A stretch of 64,000 bases of DNA from Benincasa hispida (Eukaryota > Streptophyta > Magnoliopsida > Cucurbitales > Cucurbitaceae). Shown here piece after piece: positions 1 to 10,260 of the stretch. The translations under genes and the position numbers were made by a program. The first letter of the stretch is position 1. Each line of letters begins with the position of its first letter. Where the stretch lies: positions 66,114,379 through 66,178,378 of the forward strand of contig NC_052360.1 in assembly GCF_009727055.1 (NCBI RefSeq), given 5' to 3'. Under the pieces are notes generated by a model. The model was not told the origin of the DNA, made no database searches, and saw only the letters and a program-made list of their open reading frames with translations.

Positions 1-608
1 TGTATTTTCAATGTCAATATTTGCATAAATAAATAAAAAAATCCTTTGAATCATTCTTTTTTTTATGAAGGTAGTATATCCATATCATTTGTAATTTCTT
101 TAGCTGAAATCATGGCCTCTGTAGATCCATTTTCTTTATACCTTTCTAGAAATAAAATTAAACTTTCAAGTGGTCTAAAGCAACATCAATACACATATCT
201 TTATGTTGTAAGACTTTATTCACAGAATTTATAACAAATAAGATATCATACTATATAGTCATGCCTAACAAGAATTCAAAATTTTCAAATTCATAAGTAG
301 CTAAACAGTTAGTTTCACTTTTCACTTTAGGATCTTTATTAGTTTCTCCTAATTTTAATAAAGCGTCCCCTATTTGAGGCGCTTGAAATCTTATTGCTTT
401 TAACACTTTCAATTCGACTTTCCCATCGTGTTTGTGACAATGGTTTGATAGTCAAGTTGGTTATGTGATCTAGTAAATGTTTCCACCGTTTTGTAGACAA
501 ATAAAATAAAGAATAAATACATTTCACAAGTTCTAAAAATGTCATAGCTCTCTAAGATATGAACTAGCCATGTCAGAAAGTACAAGATTGAGATTATGAC
601 AACCACAA
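1..608 (-). pseudogene. Broken hAT-type transposase fragment (DUF4371 / ZMYM1-like, TTF class)
   Basis: Read on the minus strand, this stretch gives the middle of a plant TTF-type hAT transposase. A CGCHNLNLVLSDMA motif lies near 560-608. It is followed, in another frame, by a segment ending KPLSQTRWESRIESVK at about 410-470, and then by ALLKLGETNKDPKVKSET and LATYEFENFEFLLGM down to about 260. The frame changes at least twice, and a TAG stop follows the last motif. The N-terminal zinc finger is not seen, and the C-terminal dimerisation region would lie beyond base 1. hAT transposases cut and paste DNA in the nucleus, but this copy cannot be functional. The family is recalled, not searched. 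The GGCC-rich bases at 680-730 may be the element's old terminus, which is uncertain. Confidence 0.75.
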
Positions 609-1160
609 GGTGTGTAAATTAAATAGATACCAATATTATAATACTATAGTATAGTATAGTGTATATATATACATATATAGGGGCCTTAAGTGATCATCTC
701 ACTTGCCTATAATTTAAGTTGGCCCTGCCACATTTTGGAGATTAAATTTTCTTTTGGTAGAGCATAAGAAAATAGGTTTGAGGGTCTTTCCAAAGAGGAC
801 AATAGGGTGTTCGTGGATTGGGTTTGAGGACTTTTTAGACCCAATCTAGTTGTTCAGGTAGTAAATTTCTTCAACCCAAATAACCCTCATTAAAAAATAA
901 ACCCAACCCAACCCAACCGTAAAACATTTGAATTTGGTTGGTTCGGGTTACTCGGATCATGTATTTAGATTTTTGTTCTAAAAGGAAGTAAAAGATTAAT
1001 ATGTAAAAATTTGATTTAATATATATTGAATTAAAACTAACACATCTATTTCAATTTATACAATGTAAAATCTCTTTCCAAAGTACTAGAAAAAAAACTA
1101 TTTTTAGGAGTTGTTGGAGATTAAATTATCAAAAAACTAATGAAATTAAATAAAACTAAA
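609..1160. other. AT-rich spacer with GGTT/AACCC-rich hAT-like terminus
   Basis: No gene is visible. Around 682-727 there is a short imperfect inverted pair (GGGGCCTTAAG and TTAAGTTGGCCC), which could be the terminus of the neighbouring hAT relic. From about 800 to 968 there are repeated AACCC and GGTT(C)GGGTT motifs, typical of terminal regions of non-autonomous hAT-like elements in plants. A matching stretch lies at 1,342-1,437, beyond the mitochondrial fragment, so the two may belong to one element. Confidence 0.45.
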
Positions 1161-1307
1161 TCCACGTTGGAAGGACATCATACCAAAGTCGTACAATTAG
1201 GACCTCGATATGGTTTTATTCTGTTTATCGTATCGGAGGTTATGTTCCTTTTTGCTTTTTTTCGGGCTTCTTCTCATTCTTCTTTGGCACCTACGGTAGA
1301 GATCGGT
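1161..1307 (+). pseudogene. cox3 (fragment): Nuclear copy of a mitochondrial cox3 fragment (NUMT)
   Basis: About 49 codons read as an internal part of cytochrome c oxidase subunit III. Recognisable pieces are [22 protein letters not shown] and [14 protein letters not shown]. In mitochondria this protein is a core membrane subunit of complex IV. Here the piece sits in AT-rich nuclear repeat DNA, lacks both ends of the gene, and runs into unrelated codons, so it is not expressed as COX3. Two codons look like unedited plant mitochondrial DNA. A proline (CCT) follows the QLG, and an arginine (CGG) follows FAFF; from memory, the mature protein has leucine and tryptophan there after C-to-U RNA editing. 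That would mean transfer as DNA and not as cDNA. Identification is by recall of the family. Confidence 0.85.
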
Positions 1308-1765
1308 AAAAAAGTATATATTTTAAAGTTAATAATTAAATTCAGGTTGGTTTGGGTTATTTCAAGTGAACCCAAAAACCAATCAACCCATACAATTTTC
1401 ATTTATTTAAACCCAACCGAAACGAAACCACACAGACAAAAGAGGGAGGAGAGAGAATAGGAGATGTGAGGAGGAAGAAAGAAGAGAGAAGAGCGATTTT
1501 TGTTCCAAATCATCTTGCCACATCATCCATTTAATGGCTTTTATATTTAAAGTTATTTGTTGTAACTTCTATTAGTAGAGAAACCTTTTAAATCTATTCT
1601 TGAAAACTCAAGGACTAAAAAGACTCATTTGAAACTTTGGATACCAAATATACCCATTCTTGAAAACTTTGGAATGAATCAGGATATTTTTCTCAATTTT
1701 ATAGATACTATTAATATGGTAAATAAGGAATCAAAGTAGTAGGATTTTTTTTTTTTTTTTTGGAT
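1308..1765. other. Intergenic, repeat-like
   Basis: No gene. Bases 1,342-1,437 hold GGTTGG...GGGTT and AACCC motifs that mirror those at 868-968 left of the cox3 piece. A purine-rich GAGGAGAGAG stretch follows at 1,443-1,490, then plain AT-rich sequence ending in a T tract near 1,746-1,760. Confidence 0.4.
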
Positions 1766-2268
1766 AAAATACATTTTTGGTCCTTGATTTTATTTCAAAG
1801 ATTTGGGTTAGGTTTCTATTTAGCTTCTAAGTTTCAAAATGTTACATTTTTTCCCTTAAATTTTGAGCTTAATTTCCATTTGGCCTAGGCTTCAAGATTT
1901 TACGTTTTTACTATTGAATATTCACTCATGTATATCTCTAACCCTTGTGATTAATTTTTTATTGATTAAATTTAATTAATTATAATTAAATTATTTTTCA
2001 TTAATTCTTAGTCATTATTAAAATTAACTAAAAAAGTTCACATCATAATTATTTAAATTAACTAACTGAAAGTTAATACGAAAGACGAAAAGTAAGCATT
2101 AGTTAATCAAGGATAAAATTGTACCAGAAATTTATAGAACAAATAGAAACAAAATTCAAAATTTAAAGGTTAAAATATAACATTTTGAAACGTATGAACC
2201 AAATGAAAATTAAATTCAAAACATAAAAATAAAAATGTAATATTTTAAAACTATACTCAAAATACACC
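1766..2268. repeat. MITE-like imperfect inverted repeat, about 0.5 kb
   Basis: The two halves are imperfect reverse complements. The left half has AAAATACATTTTTGGTCC and TTTCAAAATGTTACATTTTT. The right half has AACATTTTGAAACGTATGAACC and ends in CTCAAAATACACC. The centre is AT-rich. There is no coding capacity. This looks like a foldback MITE upstream of the DUF641 gene. I cannot assign a superfamily because the target duplication is not clear. Confidence 0.6.
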
Positions 2269-2593
2269 TCAATCCAATTATAATAATGGAAATTAGAATT
2301 AGGGCTTGTCGGAATTGCTTTACATTTGCTTACATAGCTGTAACGTTAGGCCTTTCTCTCATTACCGTTGCAAAAGGAGGAAAAAAAAAAAGAATAAATA
2401 AATAAATAAATAAAAAAGTGCGAGTGGAAATGAAGGCCCAGTGTTGTGTTTGTGGCAAAACCCTCCACACTCATACCTTGCTTCCAAGTCATTCAACGTA
2501 TATCATTCATTCTCCCATTTCTCTAAATTTCTCTGAATTCCCTAAACCTTCAATAAATCTTTTACTTCTTCCAATTCCTTCCACTTCCCAATT
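2269..2593. promoter_or_regulatory. Upstream region / 5' leader of the DUF641 gene
   Basis: This is the stretch between the MITE-like repeat and the start codon. It contains an AATA microsatellite at about 2,393-2,414 and a pyrimidine-rich leader (2,461-2,590). An out-of-frame ATG at 2,430 opens a frame that runs past the gene's own start to 2,945. If transcription begins before 2,430, this upstream ATG would reduce translation of the main frame; if it begins after, it has no effect. I cannot locate a convincing TATA box or the transcription start. Confidence 0.35.
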
Positions 2594-4108
2594 ATGTGCG
2601 ACATGGATGGTTCTTCCAACTTCAAGACCCCACAGATCTCCGAGATGTTTCAGAAATTCGCCCTTGCTTTCAAGACCAAAACCTTCGAATTCTTCGCCGA
2701 CGACGACCACCCCCACAACAACGCTCCTGATGATTCCGACGGCTTTTCCCTCTTGGACTCCGCCGAGGAGGTTATTACCGACCAGAAAGTCGTCGTCATT
2801 AAACCCGATTCCGCTTTCGATTTCTTTCCCGCTCTTCCCTCTAAGCCTATTGTTAACCCTTTTCCGCCCAAATCGAATCAGGCCCTGGAGACCCAACTTC
2901 AGGGAGGACCAACCCCAAACATTCCCATTCCTAATTTGGAGATGATGCACACTCTGGTTTCCTCCATTTTCGCTACGGTTTCTTCTTTTGAAGCTTCCTA
3001 TATCCAATTGCAGACTGCCCATGTTCCGTTTGTTCAAGACAAAGTCACGGCAGCTGATAGAGTATTGGTATCGCACCTGCAGCAGCTTTCTGATTTCAAA
3101 CATTTTTATAAAGATTTTCGTACAAATCCTGAGGTAACTACTTCGATTCCGGTTGGTTCTTGTTTGGAAGCGCAGGTGCAAGAGAATCAAAGCAAGCTTC
3201 GAATGCTCGGCACCGTCTCCGACCGGGCTCAGTCGGAGATTGATCGGAAGGACTCTGAGGTAATGACTCTTAGGAAAAAGTTGGGGGAGTTGCAGAAGTC
3301 TAATTTGAGGTTATCGCAGAAATTATCTGTCAGTTTGAATGCGCTTTCTGATGTTTTGTTGTCTGTTAGAGTATTCGATTCAATATTACATGATGCTTGT
3401 AGAGCAGCGTACAATTTTACTAAAGTTTTGATGGAATTGATGAAGAAAGCTTCGTGGGATATGGATTTAGCTGCCAATTCAGTTCACAGCGAGATCAGAT
3501 TTGCAAAGAAAGCGCATAGTCGGTATGCCTTCTTATCATATGTTTGTTTATGGATGTTTCGAAGTTTTGATTCGGAAGTTTTCGGTGTCGTTGAGACTGA
3601 GAGTTTGTGTACTGAACAATCTCAGAGTTCGGATAGAATTAGCATGTCTCTTAAGCAATTACTTGAGCATGTTTCGAGCAACCCAATGGAACTGTTAAGT
3701 GTAAATCCTCAATGTGCGTTTTCAAAATTTTGTGAGAAGAAATATCAAGAACTTATTCATCCTTCTATGGAGTCATCAATTTTCAGTAATTTGGATAGGA
3801 AAGAAGCCATTCTGAATTCATGGCGGTCGGTCAGTGTGTTCTATAAGTCGTTTGTAAAAATGGCTAGCTCTGTGTGGATGTTGCATAAGTTGGCTTTCTC
3901 TTTCGATCCCATCGTGGAAATTTTCCAAGTTGAAAGAGGTGCTGAGTTCTCAATGGTATTCATGGAGGACGTCACAAGAAGATACATTCCACCTTTTAAA
4001 TCCCGGGCGAAAGTCGGGTTTACTGTGGTTCCTGGTTTTAAAATTGGAAAGACAGTAATCCAGTCTCAGGTCTATCTTGAGGAACTTTGTGCTCCCGGTA
4101 AAGGATGA
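2594..4108 (+). CDS. DUF641 family protein, GIL1 / IRK-interacting-protein-like
   Basis: This is an intact 504-residue frame without introns and the only convincing host gene here. The N-terminus is acidic and variable, with a short block ISEMFQKFALAFKTKTFEFF at about residues 16-35. The DUF641 domain begins near residue 117 (MMHTLVSSIFATVSSFEASY) and includes VTAADRVLVSHLQQLSDFK. A predicted coiled coil at about 200-245 (heptad-like DRKDSEVMTLRKKLGELQKS) follows. The C-terminal block has LHKLAFSFDPIVEIFQVERG and ends in KVGFTVVPGFKIGKTVIQS, both typical of the family. Arabidopsis relatives include GRAVITROPIC IN THE LIGHT 1 and IRKI, linked to light-dependent gravitropism and receptor-kinase binding; the biochemical role is not established. 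The ATG at 2,603 (G at -3 and G at +4) is also a plausible start and removes three residues. No signal peptide or membrane segment is seen. It looks functional. Confidence 0.92.
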   Translation: MCDMDGSSNFKTPQISEMFQKFALAFKTKTFEFFADDDHPHNNAPDDSDGFSLLDSAEEVITDQKVVVIKPDSAFDFFPALPSKPIVNPFPPKSNQALETQLQGGPTPNIPIPNLEMMHTLVSSIFATVSSFEASYIQLQTAHVPFVQDKVTAADRVLVSHLQQLSDFKHFYKDFRTNPEVTTSIPVGSCLEAQVQENQSKLRMLGTVSDRAQSEIDRKDSEVMTLRKKLGELQKSNLRLSQKLSVSLNALSDVLLSVRVFDSILHDACRAAYNFTKVLMELMKKASWDMDLAANSVHSEIRFAKKAHSRYAFLSYVCLWMFRSFDSEVFGVVETESLCTEQSQSSDRISMSLKQLLEHVSSNPMELLSVNPQCAFSKFCEKKYQELIHPSMESSIFSNLDRKEAILNSWRSVSVFYKSFVKMASSVWMLHKLAFSFDPIVEIFQVERGAEFSMVFMEDVTRRYIPPFKSRAKVGFTVVPGFKIGKTVIQSQVYLEELCAPGKG

Positions 4109-5490
4109 AAAACAAAAGCTTCCATTGAGATTTATAACGAGGAAACCGACTCTTCTTTTTCGTGTTATCGCTTCGAAATCTATGGTGGTTGGAATTCATG
4201 AGGCTAATGAATGCCTCATTACCTTGCTGGAACTAGAAAAATGAATGAACTATGCCCACCACCCCGACACGGATAAACTGCAACCTCAGCAGCCACCTTG
4301 TAAATCTCTCTCTCGTGCTCTCTTTCCCTTACTGTGAGTATTGTGCAGGGTCAATTTTATAGATCTTTTTTCTCCTTTTGAGTTCATCACTCACTAATAT
4401 ACATAACCAAATTGTGTATTTAGATCAACTGATTACACTCATCATATCATTAATGATTAATATTTTGTTTCCTTCAATTTGTCTTATTGGGAGACACCCA
4501 ATTGCTGTCATGGAACATGAATAAATTAGCTATAGAATTAACTCAGTTCTTGAAATTTGACAGTCTGCTGTGTACCATGTTTACTTTAGCAATAGAATCA
4601 TATTTGTTGGACTTTGTTAGTTAATGCTAATGTTCAGCTAACTCCACATCTTCTGCAATCGGCACAAAACTGATTCTGACAACTTCATCTTTCTTTATTT
4701 TATAGTTCAACCACTATATGTTGTTTGGTAATGGTTAAAAAACTGTTCTTGACTTTTTAAAACAGATTTTTTGTTCTTTAGTACGGAATGTAGGTTTGGA
4801 TGGTGACTTCTTGAAAGTTGGAATGTAGGTTTAAACCTGGTCTTGAGAACTAACTTGATGTGTTTGGATGTACCAACTGTAAACTTAGTTTTACAAAGCA
4901 GCTTTAATTAAGATGGTTGAAACCCATATTCCATGCTTCCTTTGATTTTCTACTCTGGGTTGTCTCTTGTTCCTTCACTGCTTGTTTTGCTGCTCTTTGT
5001 TTCTTCTGGGTCATTGATAGCATAAGGAAATGAAGACTTTACTCCATCTAGTAGGTGGAATTCAAATCATGGTTAGGTAAGTTGGATTTTGATATTTATA
5101 GCTGCTTTGTTTTCAGGACTAAATCTATGTTTTAGTTACTAATGTTTGGGCTAAATATATGATTTTGATATTGAAATCCTGACCCCCACCTACAGATGTT
5201 TACGGGTGGGATCGGGGATGGCTTCCCAATCCCCAATCTTCACTCTCCATTCCATTCTTCAATTTTACAATATTCTCTATGTAATTTTGAGGGGATTGGG
5301 GCGGAGATTCTCCTAGGATTAGATTCCTTGCGACGAATTACCCACTATTTTATTTTTTAAAGAAAAAAAAATGACTTAAATGAATTTCTTGAAATGTTTT
5401 AATTAAATAATAAAGTTTTCACTGATTTTTGTCTTTCAGAGCTTGAATTCATAAAGAAATTATATGATGCCGGTTATAGGTTGGCAATCC
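4109..5490. other. 3' flank of the DUF641 gene, then intergenic DNA
   Basis: The first few hundred bases are probably the 3' untranslated region, with a pyrimidine-rich stretch at 4,300-4,335 and AATAAA-like signals only in weak form (for example near 4,520). No second gene is seen. At about 5,190-5,330 there is a GGGATCGGGGATGG / CCCAATCCCC / GGGGATTGGGG-rich block, resembling the ends of non-autonomous hAT-like elements. The family is uncertain. Confidence 0.45.
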
Positions 5491-5497
5491 GTGTTTT

Positions 5498-6060
5498 TAG
5501 ATTATTGACTTCAGCAAATCTACGTATGATAAGCGATCTAGATTCTATTTTCAAAAATTGTTAAGATTTTGTGATAAATTCTAAAAACAATATTTTTAAG
5601 TCTATTCAAATTCTGAATTTTAAATTTTAAAATGTAGAATTATATTAAATATTAAATAAAAATGTTTAGAAATACAATATTTTATTTTATAAATCTAATT
5701 CATCTTTTAAAATTTAAAATGTGTATTGTGTAGTATATTATAAATTATATAATATTGCAAAAAATTAACTATACACAATTTTTTAACATAAAACATGTCA
5801 AAAAATTAATGAATAACATAATATTTGTAAATGCAACGGACTAGTTTTATGGTTTGTAAATATGTGATCAAACACATTACTAAATATATGTTGTCTAAAT
5901 TATAATCTAATTTTAGAATCTTTTGCTAAACATATATTTGATAATATGAAATAAACTCTATTTTTTTTTTTAATAAATCTCTTGTTCTCAAAATTCTTAT
6001 CAAACATACTATTACGTTTTGGGTTGTTTTCAAATAAAGAAAAATGAGTCAATTTATTTA
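5498..6060. repeat. Dispersed AT-rich repeat, copy 1
   Basis: Shares ordered blocks with 16,200-16,740: AAAATGTAGA(A/G)TTA, AAAATACAA followed by CTTATAAA-like bases, TATTGTGTAGTATATT-like bases, ACTATACACAATTTTT, and CAAATAAAGAAAAATGAGTCAA. The same order in both places shows that they are copies of one non-coding dispersed repeat. No frame, terminal repeat or target duplication is clear. Confidence 0.5.
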
Positions 6061-6075
6061 TAAATATAATAAAAT

Positions 6076-6200
6076 ATCACTGACTACCATGATAGACTAC
6101 AAAATCATTGAGTGATAGATTGTGATAGAGACTTCTATGATTGAGTGATAGAAGTCTATCACAATCTATCGCAGTTTATAACGGATAGACAGTAACATTT
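6076..6200. repeat. Palindromic TGATAGA / TCTATCA repeat
   Basis: Repeated GTGATAGATTGTGATAGA and its complement TCTATCACAATCTATCG form a near-perfect foldback. The centre is the repeated GAGTGATAGAAGTC. This matches a hairpin repeat that I recall as frequent in cucurbit non-coding DNA. A shorter relative lies at about 9,771-9,810 (AGAGGCCGGTAGAAGTCTACC). Confidence 0.6.
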
Positions 6201-7225
6201 TGCTATACTTAAAAATATTTTAAACAGCTTTATCAATTAAAAAAATTAACCTTAATTTTTTTAGTAGAACAAAATAATTACATATTCAATTCAAACATAT
6301 CCTTTTTTTTTTTTTTGTTGTTGTTAAACAATAAAGCTTAAAATCTAAATATAATAATAATGATAATAATAAATTAAAAAAGAGGCAAACAAGGCGAGGA
6401 TTCTCTGCCATCATCTTCCTTTCGCTTACGTGGAAATTTTTTTTTCTAGTCACTCTCCTGTTCCTCGCTTAAACAGGAAATTTCCACGCATATGGTTGAT
6501 CTGCATGAGGGTCGTTCCTATGGAATAAGTGAATATCTCTATTTCCACGTAATATTTTTCCTTTTTATTTATTTTTCTTTTATATATATATTTTTTTTGA
6601 TTTTGGCTTTTTTTTTATTGTAAAGTGTGGCCAATAGCTAGTTCTAAATATTACTCATATCCCGAAACCTGATGAATGTCACCCTTTTGCAAACAGTATA
6701 TCTGAACTTTGTTCAGGTTGATATCTCCTTAATTTATGTTTGTTAATTGTGACAAATAGTTAAAACAAAAAATGGCTATAATATGTCAATATTTAAATTT
6801 CTAGCTACCTCATTTTTAGAGGACTAGGGTAGAGACTTTTATTTACTGCCCGGTCTTTACTAGTATTTGCACCCAACACATCGACCCACCAACATTCTGA
6901 ATATATATATATATAATCAAATACAAATCTTCAAAAAAAAAAAAAAAAAAAANAAAAAAAAAAAAAAAAAAAAATCTTTAAAATGAGGAATTGGTTTTAA
7001 ATTCAATTAAAATTAGAATGGTAAAATTCTTTTTTAGCGCAAATTTGTAAATATCAGAAAAATATTTATAAAAATGGTGGTAGTTTCTCCTGTTTCGTTT
7101 CATTTCTATTTTATAGAGCTTAAAAAAAAAACTAATTATGGTTGGTTGGTTGCCAAGTGCTCTCCAGCACATCCAGAGCTTCACAGTTCATGATGGTGGG
7201 TTCGTTTCCAAGTAATACAATTTTC
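6201..7225. other. AT-rich intergenic DNA with one ambiguous base in a poly-A run
   Basis: No gene seen. It holds AT microsatellites near 6,901-6,915 and a 42-base A run at 6,933-6,974 with a single N at 6,953. The N marks an unresolved homopolymer in the assembly. Confidence 0.6.
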
Positions 7226-7335
7226 ATTTCTTTTTTCTTTTAATTTTTATATTTCTTTTTTCTTTTAATTTTTATATTTCTTTTTTCTTTTAATTTTTAT
7301 ATTTCTCCTTTTTTTAATTTTTATATTTCTTTCTT
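7226..7335. repeat. 25-bp tandem repeat, about four units
   Basis: A unit of the form ATTTCTTTTTTCTTTTAATT followed by TTTAT repeats exactly at 7,226, 7,251 and 7,276. A degraded fourth unit starts at 7,301. It is a simple AT-rich minisatellite with no coding meaning. Confidence 0.9.
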
Positions 7336-8860
7336 ATCAATATTAATTGTGATATATTTCTTTTATTTTATTTTTATTCACTTTCTTTATTAAATTTCTT
7401 ATATTTATATGTTAATTTAATGTTGAATTTCAAAATTTTCAATATTTAGATTCTATATTATTTTGATTTTCAAAATTTAAAATTTTAATATATACATTTA
7501 AATATTTTTTTAATTTTGAATTTTAAATTTTGCAATATGTATATTTATATATTATTTTAAATTTAAATTTTTTATTTTAACTAGATTAGAATTCTACTAT
7601 ATATGAATTTTGTTCACTAAGATATTCATTTAGTTCCACTTTACATAATAATATAATGGAGTTGACTTCATTTAAGATGAATGATTCGAGTGAAAAATAA
7701 TATTGAATATCAAATATAAACAATATTTTGAAAGATAGAAACAAAAATTGTATTATTGCTATTAATTTTGCATCGAAACTCATTTGTATTTGACAATGTA
7801 AATTTTTCATAATCATTTTTTTGCATTTTAATGCATGTTATATATTTTTATTTTATAACATTAAATTATTTATAAACTATAAATTAGGAGGAAAAGTAAG
7901 GAAAAAAAAAACGAGAAACAGGAATGGTTATCAAACAAAACTATGTTTTTGTTTTTGTTTTTGTTTTTTTCCTAGAAACAAAAAATATGAATAGTTATCA
8001 AATATATTCTTGTTTTTAGTTTTTAGAAAATAGGATAAACAAGAAATAGGAATTAGAATGTTATCAAACGGACCCCAAATACTACTCACTTTTCTTTCTT
8101 TTCCACCACTAATTATGATTTCAATTTGAGATTTTAATTTCTTTTAGGAGTAGAAGGAATATAGGCACGAGGAAGGTATTGTGGAGGAATTTGAAGTTTT
8201 TAGCTGTATATAGGTTTCATAGCACCACGTTCAAAACAGAAAAGCCAGTGACGTTTGTGGCAGCATAGGCCACATCATAAAAAGATATATTATAATAATT
8301 TACCTAATTATCTTATTGACTAACCATGTTTAACGGCGACATGACCGTTAATTAGTCAACTAATGGTCCAAGGAACCCAATAGCCATTTTGAATTATTTC
8401 TCAAATCTTAGAATTAAAACCAAATGTGCATTTTGTCCCATTATTTACCTTCATTCACGCATAAGCCCCTTACCATTTTGTTTCTTTTCTTCCATGAAAC
8501 AAAAATTGTCATCTCCCTCACTTGCACTCAAGAAAAAGAAAGAAAGAAAAACCAATGTTGTCAATGTGAGATAATATTTTCAATAAAGAATGGAAAGCGT
8601 AGATAATATAAGAGTTTACCTAAGCAGGTAATCAAAAGGTAGATGAACAATAAGATGGGCAGGTGGAGACGGCTGAATGGATCGATTTCACTAATAAGGA
8701 AAAAAAAAAAACAAATAAACGAAGAAGGGAAGAGATATAATTTATATATATAAAAAAGTATAATTTAATAAATAAAAATAATTAAAAAGAAAAAATTCCA
8801 AATGATAAAAGAATCCGAAGAGAAAGTATATTTAAAAAATTATTATTATAATTAAACAAG
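7336..8860. other. AT-rich intergenic DNA with a hAT-like MITE remnant
   Basis: No gene is visible. At about 7,905-8,080 there are GTTATCAAAC and GTTATCAAACGGACCCC motifs with repeated TTTTTGTTTTTG, as in a common plant MITE family whose ends read GTTACCAAACGGGCCC. The remainder, including 8,080-8,860, shows no recognisable structure beyond A-rich runs. Confidence 0.4.
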
Positions 8861-8865
8861 GACCG

Positions 8866-9190
8866 CTTTGGAATGACTTTAAAAAAATTACTTTTCAAAA
8901 ATTCATTTTCACTTAAATACCTTTGATAAAAAAAAAAAAATTAAAAAAACTCCTTGAAATAAAAATAAGCATGTGCTTGACAATTCTTTCTTAGAAGTAT
9001 TTTTATATACAAATTTATTTGGTTTGTTATATATAAAAGTGTTTTTATCAATATTTTTCAAAGTCGACCAATGACGGCCGAAGTTTGGCCAGAGTCGATG
9101 GCCAGAAATTCATCGATAGGGTCGACGAAAGTGGCGACCGAAGGTTGGCCCATGGCGATCACCAAAGATGGTGTCCGAACATTGGAAATT
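8866..9190. repeat. Cucurbit dispersed repeat with embedded GTCGACC-type block
   Basis: The outer part (CTTTGGAATGACTTTAAAAA ... AAAAGTGTTTTTATC) resembles the repeat at 14,155-14,370. Inside it, 9,061-9,185 is unusually GC-rich with repeated GTCGAC, GGCC(G/A)A and GGCGA(C/T)C motifs. A similar arrangement of a GC-rich degenerate core next to the same AT-rich arms is something I recall from cucurbit genomes. There is no protein-coding signal. Confidence 0.45.
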
Positions 9191-9913
9191 AAATTAGAAG
9201 AAAAAAAGTGTAATCCATAGTTACTATTCAAACCCATGAGAAAAAGTGTAGGAAACTTGGTTTCCTAAATCCTTACCCCAAATAAGGGTTTGGGCTTAGG
9301 ATGCTTAGGATGTCTAACCCATCCCAAGCCCAACCCTTGAAATAAACATCCCCTTATAGCCCGTTTGGTTCATGGGAATAAGAAGTGGAAATGAGAAATG
9401 ATATACTATCATCATGTTTGGTGCAACTTTTTAACCTTGAGAATGAGAATATCTTATTCCAAGACATTTTATATTCTCATTCATGAAGATTTTTCATAAC
9501 CACCCAAATAGATGAGTTTTCTCCATTTTCAACTTTTTTCTCTCTCTTACGTTTTATCTTTTAAAAAAAAATGATGAATGTTAATAGTAAAACTGTAGCA
9601 AATAGTAAATACTGAGCAAATGTGAGTTTTTCAAATAGTGTTGATGGTATTTAATTGTGGATTACAAAATAAAAAAAAATTGAAAACAAGTATACGAGTT
9701 GGAGATTTTCAAAAATAGAAAAATAAGGGAACTATTTACACAAAATAGCAAAATTTTGATTTTTTTTATAGAGACTAATAGAGGCCGGTAGAAGTCTACC
9801 AGTATTTTTTTTTATTATTTCTGTAAATAGATTGATATTTTATTGGTGAAAATTTGCCAATAAAATTTTAGATTTTTTTTTCTTTGTTATTATCCCTCAA
9901 ACTATTTTCACAA
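9191..9913. other. Intergenic DNA with a MITE-like GCCCGTTTGG end
   Basis: No gene. From 9,358 the sequence GCCCGTTTGGTTCATGGGAA, followed by repeated GAATGAGAAT-like words to about 9,500, resembles a known class of plant MITE. A small palindrome lies at 9,780-9,805 (GGTAGAAGTCTACC). The rest is AT-rich. Confidence 0.4.
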
Positions 9914-10260
9914 TGGTATGATATGGTCCACTTTTGTATAAACCCTCATGGCTTTGTTTTTTGTTTTACTCAAAAGGTTTCATACCAATAGAGATAATCA
10001 TCCTCACTTATATACCCATGATTCTCCTCTTATCTAACCAATACAAGACTTTGGTCGCATTCCCAACAATCCTCCCCTCGAACAAAGTGACTTTGGTCGC
10101 ATTCCCAACAATCCTCCCCTCGAACAAAGTGGACAATAGTATGACCAATGGAGGATCATGGGTATATAAGTGAAGATGACTATCTCCATTGGTATGAGGC
10201 CTTTTAGGTGAAACCAAAAATAAAACCACTAGAATTTATGTCCAAAGTAGACAATATCAT
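9914..10260. repeat. Head-to-head pair of TRIM-like LTRs around a 42-bp exact duplication
   Basis: The left arm (9,914-10,046) and right arm (10,131-10,260) are imperfect reverse complements. Both contain the family words CACTTATATACCCATGAT and ACCAATGGAGATAGTCATC, or their complements. Between them, 10,047-10,088 is repeated exactly at 10,089-10,130. Each copy contains CCCAACAATCCTCCCCTCGA. On the minus strand this reads as a polypurine tract (TCGAGGGGAGGAT) followed by an LTR start (TGTTGGGA). I read this as two small LTRs of one TRIM-like family in opposite orientation. No internal coding region is present. Confidence 0.65.

Noticed and set aside
1140..1460. 106-codon frame as a small gene
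   Set aside because: Only its middle resembles a protein, an internal COX3 segment. Its beginning and end are random AT-rich codons. It is a nuclear mitochondrial fragment.
2507..3190. 227-codon frame antisense to the DUF641 gene
   Set aside because: It is the mirror of a conserved coding frame, has no family signature and depends on the codon composition of the real gene.
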